From RZYY01 sp036794825 (GTDB lineage Bacteria > Bacteroidota > Bacteroidia > Bacteroidales > 4484-276), in the NCBI GenBank assembly GCA_036794825.1, contig DAIRGA010000029.1:3166-67165 (forward strand): a stretch of 64,000 bases of DNA, written 5' to 3'. Shown piece by piece: positions 60,770-64,000 of this stretch (positions are counted from its first letter, which is position 1; each line of letters starts with the position of its first letter). The translations under genes and the position numbers were made by a program. A model generated the notes under the pieces. It did not search any database and had not been told where the DNA came from. It saw only the letters and a program-made list of their open reading frames with translations.

Positions 60770-62620
60770 TTAGAGTCGTTCACCGGATTTCCGTCCAAAA
60801 ATTTCACCGACATTAATTACCTTCACAATCGGTTCGCCATCAATAGAAACCTCCGGTGCTTTGCAAGCAAATAACTCTTCGGTAAGCATTTTCATTTCAG
60901 GCTGCTGAAGAATTTTCCCGGATTTGACCGAAAGATTTTTGGCCATCGAGCGGGCTAAATTAACCCTTTTGTCAAGATCAAGCTCTATCATGCAGTGCTT
61001 GTAGTTGTTGAGAATGCTGTCGATCGTATCGGCAACATTACCCACCACCATGCCAGCCGGAGTTCCTTCGACAACGAACTGAAAGGGCTTGCTGTTGTCG
61101 GGCTTAATACTGAAGCCCAGCAAATTCAGGTCTTCCATAATTTCATTGAGTAATTCAGCGTCTGCTGCCGAAAGCGAAAGCCTGATCCCGAACAATACCT
61201 GCTGCGACAAAGCTTTTTGGTTAGAGAGCAGCTCGATATAGCGCTCGTAGAGAATTCTTTCATGTGCCTTTTGCTGATCAATCACCAAAAGCCCTGATTT
61301 GACCTGCGTAACGATAAATTGCCGGTGAAGCTGCAGAAAAATGCTCTCCATTGAAGCGATTTCAACCTTATTCTGTTTGTTTTCATTCAGTTCAACCTGA
61401 AAACCAGCATCATCAACAGGCGATCTGTCAAAGTTGAAATTCTTTGGCGGCATAATTTTCTCCCAATTCTCCTGATTGCTTCGCTGTCTTGGGCTGGCCG
61501 GCGGCTGCCTGTTTTCGAAAGGGTTATAATCGGGGTTTATTTTGATGGTCGGGGGATTTATTGGAATATCCTTTGCCGGTGCTTTAAAGTTAAACAATGG
61601 CTCAACTTCGAAATCAATGGCAGGGGTGATACTGAATTTTCCCAATGCTGCCTTAACCGCCGATCTCACCAGAGAATAGATAATTTTTTCGTCCTCAAAC
61701 TTGATCTCTGTCTTGGTAGGATGAATGTTGATGTCAATGTTGGCCGGGTCAATTTCGATAAAGAGGAAATAAGATGGGTAGGACTTTTCGGGCAACAGCT
61801 CTTCAAATGCGCTTTCAACAGCGTGGTTCAGGTAGGCATGCCGCATAAACCTGCGGTTGACAAAGAAATATTGTTCTCCGCGTTGCTTTCTTGCAAATTC
61901 GGGCTTTGCTATAAAACCACTGATATACATTATGTTGAGTTGCTGTTCTACCGGGATTAACCGTTGATTGTACGTTGGACTGAAAATGCTGACAATCCGT
62001 TGCTTGAGGTTGGATGATTTGAGTTGGAACACCGGTTTCCTGTCGTTGAAAAGGTTAAAGTATAACTCAGGGTGAGCCAATGCGACCCGCTGAAACTCTT
62101 CGATGATGTTGCGCAGTTCAACGCTGTCGGATTTCAGGAATTTACGCCTTGCCGGCACATTGAAGAACAAGTTTTTTATCATCAGCGTTGTACCGGCAGG
62201 ACAATTGCAAAACTCCTGGCGCTTCACCTCCGATGCTTCGATGGTTACCTGCGTTCCAAGTTCCTCTTCGTGCCTGCGGGTTTTCATCTCTACCTGTGCG
62301 ATGGCCGCAATAGAAGCCAGAGCCTCACCGCGAAATCCCATAGTTCGGATGGAGAAGAGATCGTTGACTGTGCTGATTTTCGAGGTTGCATGCCGCTCAA
62401 ACGAAAGCCGGGCATCGGTTTCCGACATACCGCAGCCATTATCGGTGATCTGAATCAACGTTTTGCCTGCATCCTTCACTACCAGTTCAATCTTGTCGGC
62501 GCCACTGTCAATGGCGTTTTCAAGGATTTCCTTAACAGCCGATGCAGGGCGTTGGATTACCTCGCCGGCAGCAATCTGGTTGGCTACAGAATCAGGAAGC
62601 AGGTGGATGATGTCCGACAT
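60770..62620 (-). CDS. mutL: DNA mismatch repair protein MutL
   Basis: A 616-residue ATPase of mismatch repair with the GHKL motifs ENAIDSGADKIEL, TDNGCGM, and MGFRGEALASIAAIA in the first 100 residues. A linker (about 350-430) and a C-terminal dimerisation domain (about 430-616) follow. The C-terminal domain carries no clear DQHAxxERxxxE endonuclease motif: the equivalent is DQQKAHERILYERY, which retains most of it, so nicking activity is possible. It lies between a small membrane protein gene (19 bases upstream) and the rhomboid pair. Confidence 0.96.
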   Translation of the reverse strand: MSDIIHLLPDSVANQIAAGEVIQRPASAVKEILENAIDSGADKIELVVKDAGKTLIQITDNGCGMSETDARLSFERHATSKISTVNDLFSIRTMGFRGEALASIAAIAQVEMKTRRHEEELGTQVTIEASEVKRQEFCNCPAGTTLMIKNLFFNVPARRKFLKSDSVELRNIIEEFQRVALAHPELYFNLFNDRKPVFQLKSSNLKQRIVSIFSPTYNQRLIPVEQQLNIMYISGFIAKPEFARKQRGEQYFFVNRRFMRHAYLNHAVESAFEELLPEKSYPSYFLFIEIDPANIDINIHPTKTEIKFEDEKIIYSLVRSAVKAALGKFSITPAIDFEVEPLFNFKAPAKDIPINPPTIKINPDYNPFENRQPPASPRQRSNQENWEKIMPPKNFNFDRSPVDDAGFQVELNENKQNKVEIASMESIFLQLHRQFIVTQVKSGLLVIDQQKAHERILYERYIELLSNQKALSQQVLFGIRLSLSAADAELLNEIMEDLNLLGFSIKPDNSKPFQFVVEGTPAGMVVGNVADTIDSILNNYKHCMIELDLDKRVNLARSMAKNLSVKSGKILQQPEMKMLTEELFACKAPEVSIDGEPIVKVINVGEIFGRKSGERL

Positions 62621-62639
62621 AAGGGTTTACGATTGCCGA

Positions 62640-62903
62640 TCAGACTTTAAATATGAAATATAGCAGGAGCAAAACAATCACAAGATAAACCAACAGGTTG
62701 ATTCCCTTTGCTTTACTACGGTTTTTCCGGTCAACCTTACGCCATCTCATGTCAATTTCGCGGCTGATGCTATCACGCGAGGGGTTTTCGAAACTAATGG
62801 TTCTATTTTTAAGTTCTTCCTGTCGCTCCTTCTCCTCATCCCAATAACGCGGCTTGTAATCAAACTGCTTCGGTTTACCCCTTTTGAAAAATACAATTTG
62901 CAT
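62640..62903 (-). CDS. Small membrane protein
   Basis: An 87-residue protein with a polar, highly charged start (FFKRGKPKQFDYKPRYWDEE) and a single C-terminal membrane segment (about 68-85, NLLVYLVIVLLLLYFIF). I believe it belongs to a conserved Bacteroidota family of unknown function often near mutL, though I cannot check this. The ATG at 62903 is preferred to a TTG at 62909. It leads the mutL-rhomboid run and has a -7 box at 62927-62934. Confidence 0.72.
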   Translation of the reverse strand: MQIVFFKRGKPKQFDYKPRYWDEEKERQEELKNRTISFENPSRDSISREIDMRWRKVDRKNRSKAKGINLLVYLVIVLLLLYFIFKV

Positions 62904-62926
62904 GGTCAATTATTGGATTAAGGCTG

Positions 62927-62934
62927 CAAAAATA
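62927..62934 (-). promoter_or_regulatory. -7 promoter box of the mutL-rhomboid run
   Basis: On the minus strand TATTTTTG, an exact -7 match, about 24 bases before the ATG at 62903. It lies only nine bases from the divergent plus-strand box. Confidence 0.5.
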
Positions 62935-62943
62935 CTATAATTG

Positions 62944-62951
62944 TATCTTTG
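62944..62951 (+). promoter_or_regulatory. -7 promoter box of the GroES-like gene
   Basis: TATCTTTG, an exact -7 match, 25 bases before the ATG at 62976. A purine-rich AAAGGAAA lies 5 bases before that ATG, one of the better ribosome-binding sites in the window. Confidence 0.55.
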
Positions 62952-62975
62952 TCCCTGAAAACGAAAGGAAATACA

Positions 62976-63353
62976 ATGACGCGTAATCCCGATATCAGCA
63001 AATTGATTGTGGTTGGCGACCGGGTGCTGATCAAACTCAAAATTGAGTCCCAGAAGACCAGCAGCGGGCTTTATCTGCCACCCGGATACAAAGAGAAGGA
63101 GGAAGTTCAAACGGGATATGTTGTTAAAGTTGGCCCAGGTTATCCCATTCCGTCCAGTTCAGATGATCAGGAAGAGTCATGGAAAAGGTCCGAGCAAAAA
63201 ACCCGCTACATCCCTCTCCAGGCAAAGGAAGGTGACCTTGCGATCTTTATGCAGAAAGGGGCTGTTGAGGTGATGTTTCATAGCGAAAAATACTTCATTG
63301 TTCCGCACAACTCTATTCTTCTCCTCGAGAGAGATGACGAACTCTTTGATTAA
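62976..63353 (+). CDS. Divergent GroES-like (Cpn10) protein
   Basis: A 125-residue protein of the chaperonin-10 fold: VVGDRVLIKLKIESQKTSSG, then GYVVKVGPGYP, EGDLAIFMQKGAVEVMF and a final ILLLERDDELFD. Classical GroES has about 95 residues and the IVL tripeptide in its mobile loop; here the loop region reads SGLYLPPG with a 20-residue insert after the glycine-rich turn. No groEL is next to it. It may cap GroEL under special conditions, or have lost that role. Its own promoter and a clear RBS precede it. Confidence 0.78.
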   Translation: MTRNPDISKLIVVGDRVLIKLKIESQKTSSGLYLPPGYKEKEEVQTGYVVKVGPGYPIPSSSDDQEESWKRSEQKTRYIPLQAKEGDLAIFMQKGAVEVMFHSEKYFIVPHNSILLLERDDELFD

Positions 63354-63411
63354 CAGAAATATGGTTCAGGATTGGATCTTTTAAACTAATGCTAAAAACT
63401 TACCCTTTTTA

Positions 63412-64000
63412 ATGAAAATCAGGTTGTTAAGTATATTCTTGCTCATAGTATCCTGCTTTTGGATTTCTTGTAGTCACCATCCGCAGGGTGAAAATACTAG
63501 CAACAAAATCTCCTCATCGAACCCCAAACTGGCAGCTGGCTTTAGGATTACGGAGAACGAATCGTACCGCATTCTTGAAATGATCTCTGGTGACGGTACC
63601 GCTGTTTCAGAGCGTTTTTATCTGATTAACAGAGACCTAAATGCTGAAACTAAAATACCTGAAAATGGAAAAATTATCCAGGTTCCTGTAAAAACCATGG
63701 TCTGCCTCTCAGCCACTCAAATAGCTTTTGCCGATGCACTCGGGTTGATTGAACGGATTGTGGGTGTGGCAAGCCCTGATTATGTGGTTTCTGCGCAGTT
63801 TTCAGATCGTTTAATGGATGGAAAAATCAAGGAGATTGGCATTAGCGATCATTTTAAACTGGAGCAGCTGATTCCGCTTTCGCCTGAGGCAGTGCTGGTT
63901 ACCACGCAGCAGGGACAGAATTCCGAAGCCTTGCGCAATGCCGGGCTCACAGTTTGTCCAATGGCTGAAACTCTTGAAAATGATCAGACTGGACGGGCTG
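63412..64000 (+). CDS. ABC transporter substrate-binding lipoprotein, iron/B12 type (partial)
   Basis: The first 196 residues are in the window; the gene runs off the right edge. It has a lipobox (WISC, C20) and the start of a Peripla_BP_2 domain: VCLSATQIAFADALGL, ERIVGVASPDYVV and later LEQLIPLSPEAVLVTT. Such proteins bind siderophores, haem or cobalamin and deliver them to a BtuCD/FecCD-type importer. An unusually long region (about 20-100) precedes the core domain. The matching permease and ATPase are presumably beyond the edge. It begins 58 bases after the GroES-like gene. Confidence 0.87.
   Translation, partial: MKIRLLSIFLLIVSCFWISCSHHPQGENTSNKISSSNPKLAAGFRITENESYRILEMISGDGTAVSERFYLINRDLNAETKIPENGKIIQVPVKTMVCLSATQIAFADALGLIERIVGVASPDYVVSAQFSDRLMDGKIKEIGISDHFKLEQLIPLSPEAVLVTTQQGQNSEALRNAGLTVCPMAETLENDQTGRA

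Noticed and set aside
62072..62650. 192-codon frame opposite mutL
   Set aside because: Antisense shadow of the conserved MutL ATPase domain.

Overview
The window looks like a chromosome segment of a Bacteroidota bacterium, most likely of the class Bacteroidia. The signs are outer-membrane proteins with type IX secretion C-terminal signals, at least eight exact TAnnTTTG -7 boxes upstream of genes (the Bacteroidota sigma-ABfr type), little Shine-Dalgarno sequence, hybrid kinases with PAS or TPR sensors, and gene families typical of the phylum (OstA-like, LemA/TPM, the OsmC and IadA types seen here). I see no rRNA, CRISPR array, transposase, integrase or clear prophage. One tRNA is present, tRNA-Leu(CAG). 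The content is mainly core genome with a few accessory islands.

Layout. 1-2078: glycogen metabolism (start of a glycogen-synthase-like glycosyltransferase and a debranching enzyme, minus strand). 2320-7849: a three-gene phosphorelay (PAS hybrid kinase, REC-kinase, REC-coiled coil-HTH). 7924-14924: housekeeping (iadA, tsaC, a GT9 glycosyltransferase, dapD, ruvX, def, a TPR lipoprotein, cdaA, a Lon-N protein). 14940-18367: an ankyrin-phosphatase fusion and a CotH-like/DUF4956 pair. 18542-21822: an AT-rich island with an unknown membrane protein, a cluster of eight ACTTAA motifs, an unknown protein and a class IV aminotransferase. 21900-24311: a TPR hybrid kinase. 24581-27428: the ribosomal group rplM-rpsI-rpsB-tsf with two candidate structured leaders.

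27484-37145: OsmC, a secreted 5'-nucleotidase, a MATE pump, a flavin reductase, htpG, the LemA-TPM-TPM set and a GH19 enzyme. 37278-44813: tRNA-Leu, a SlyD-like isomerase, a PKD lipoprotein, a phosphohexomutase, a repeat-built T9SS protein, an O-antigen ligase and rfbD. 45165-49614: two unknowns, an OstA-like protein and two tandem SPOR proteins. 49968-51941: an archaeal-type GatE. 52026-57766: a secreted alpha-amylase, a CotH/LTD surface protein and a sugar transporter in one run. 57811-64000: a phosphatase-fold protein, two tandem rhomboids, mutL, a small membrane protein, a divergent GroES-like protein and the start of an iron/B12-type binding protein.

How the genes work together. Glycogen and alpha-glucan use appears at both ends of the window (debranching enzyme, amylase-transporter operon, phosphohexomutase in between). 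The envelope is served by the OstA, O-antigen, rfbD, SPOR, GT9 and T9SS genes. I did not find an unmistakable new system. The best candidates for new biology are the ACTTAA array with its two unknown flanking genes, the hairpin at the predicted start of the rplM mRNA, the paired hairpins before rpsB, the CotH-like/DUF4956 pair without its usual polyphosphate-polymerase partner, and the solitary GatE.
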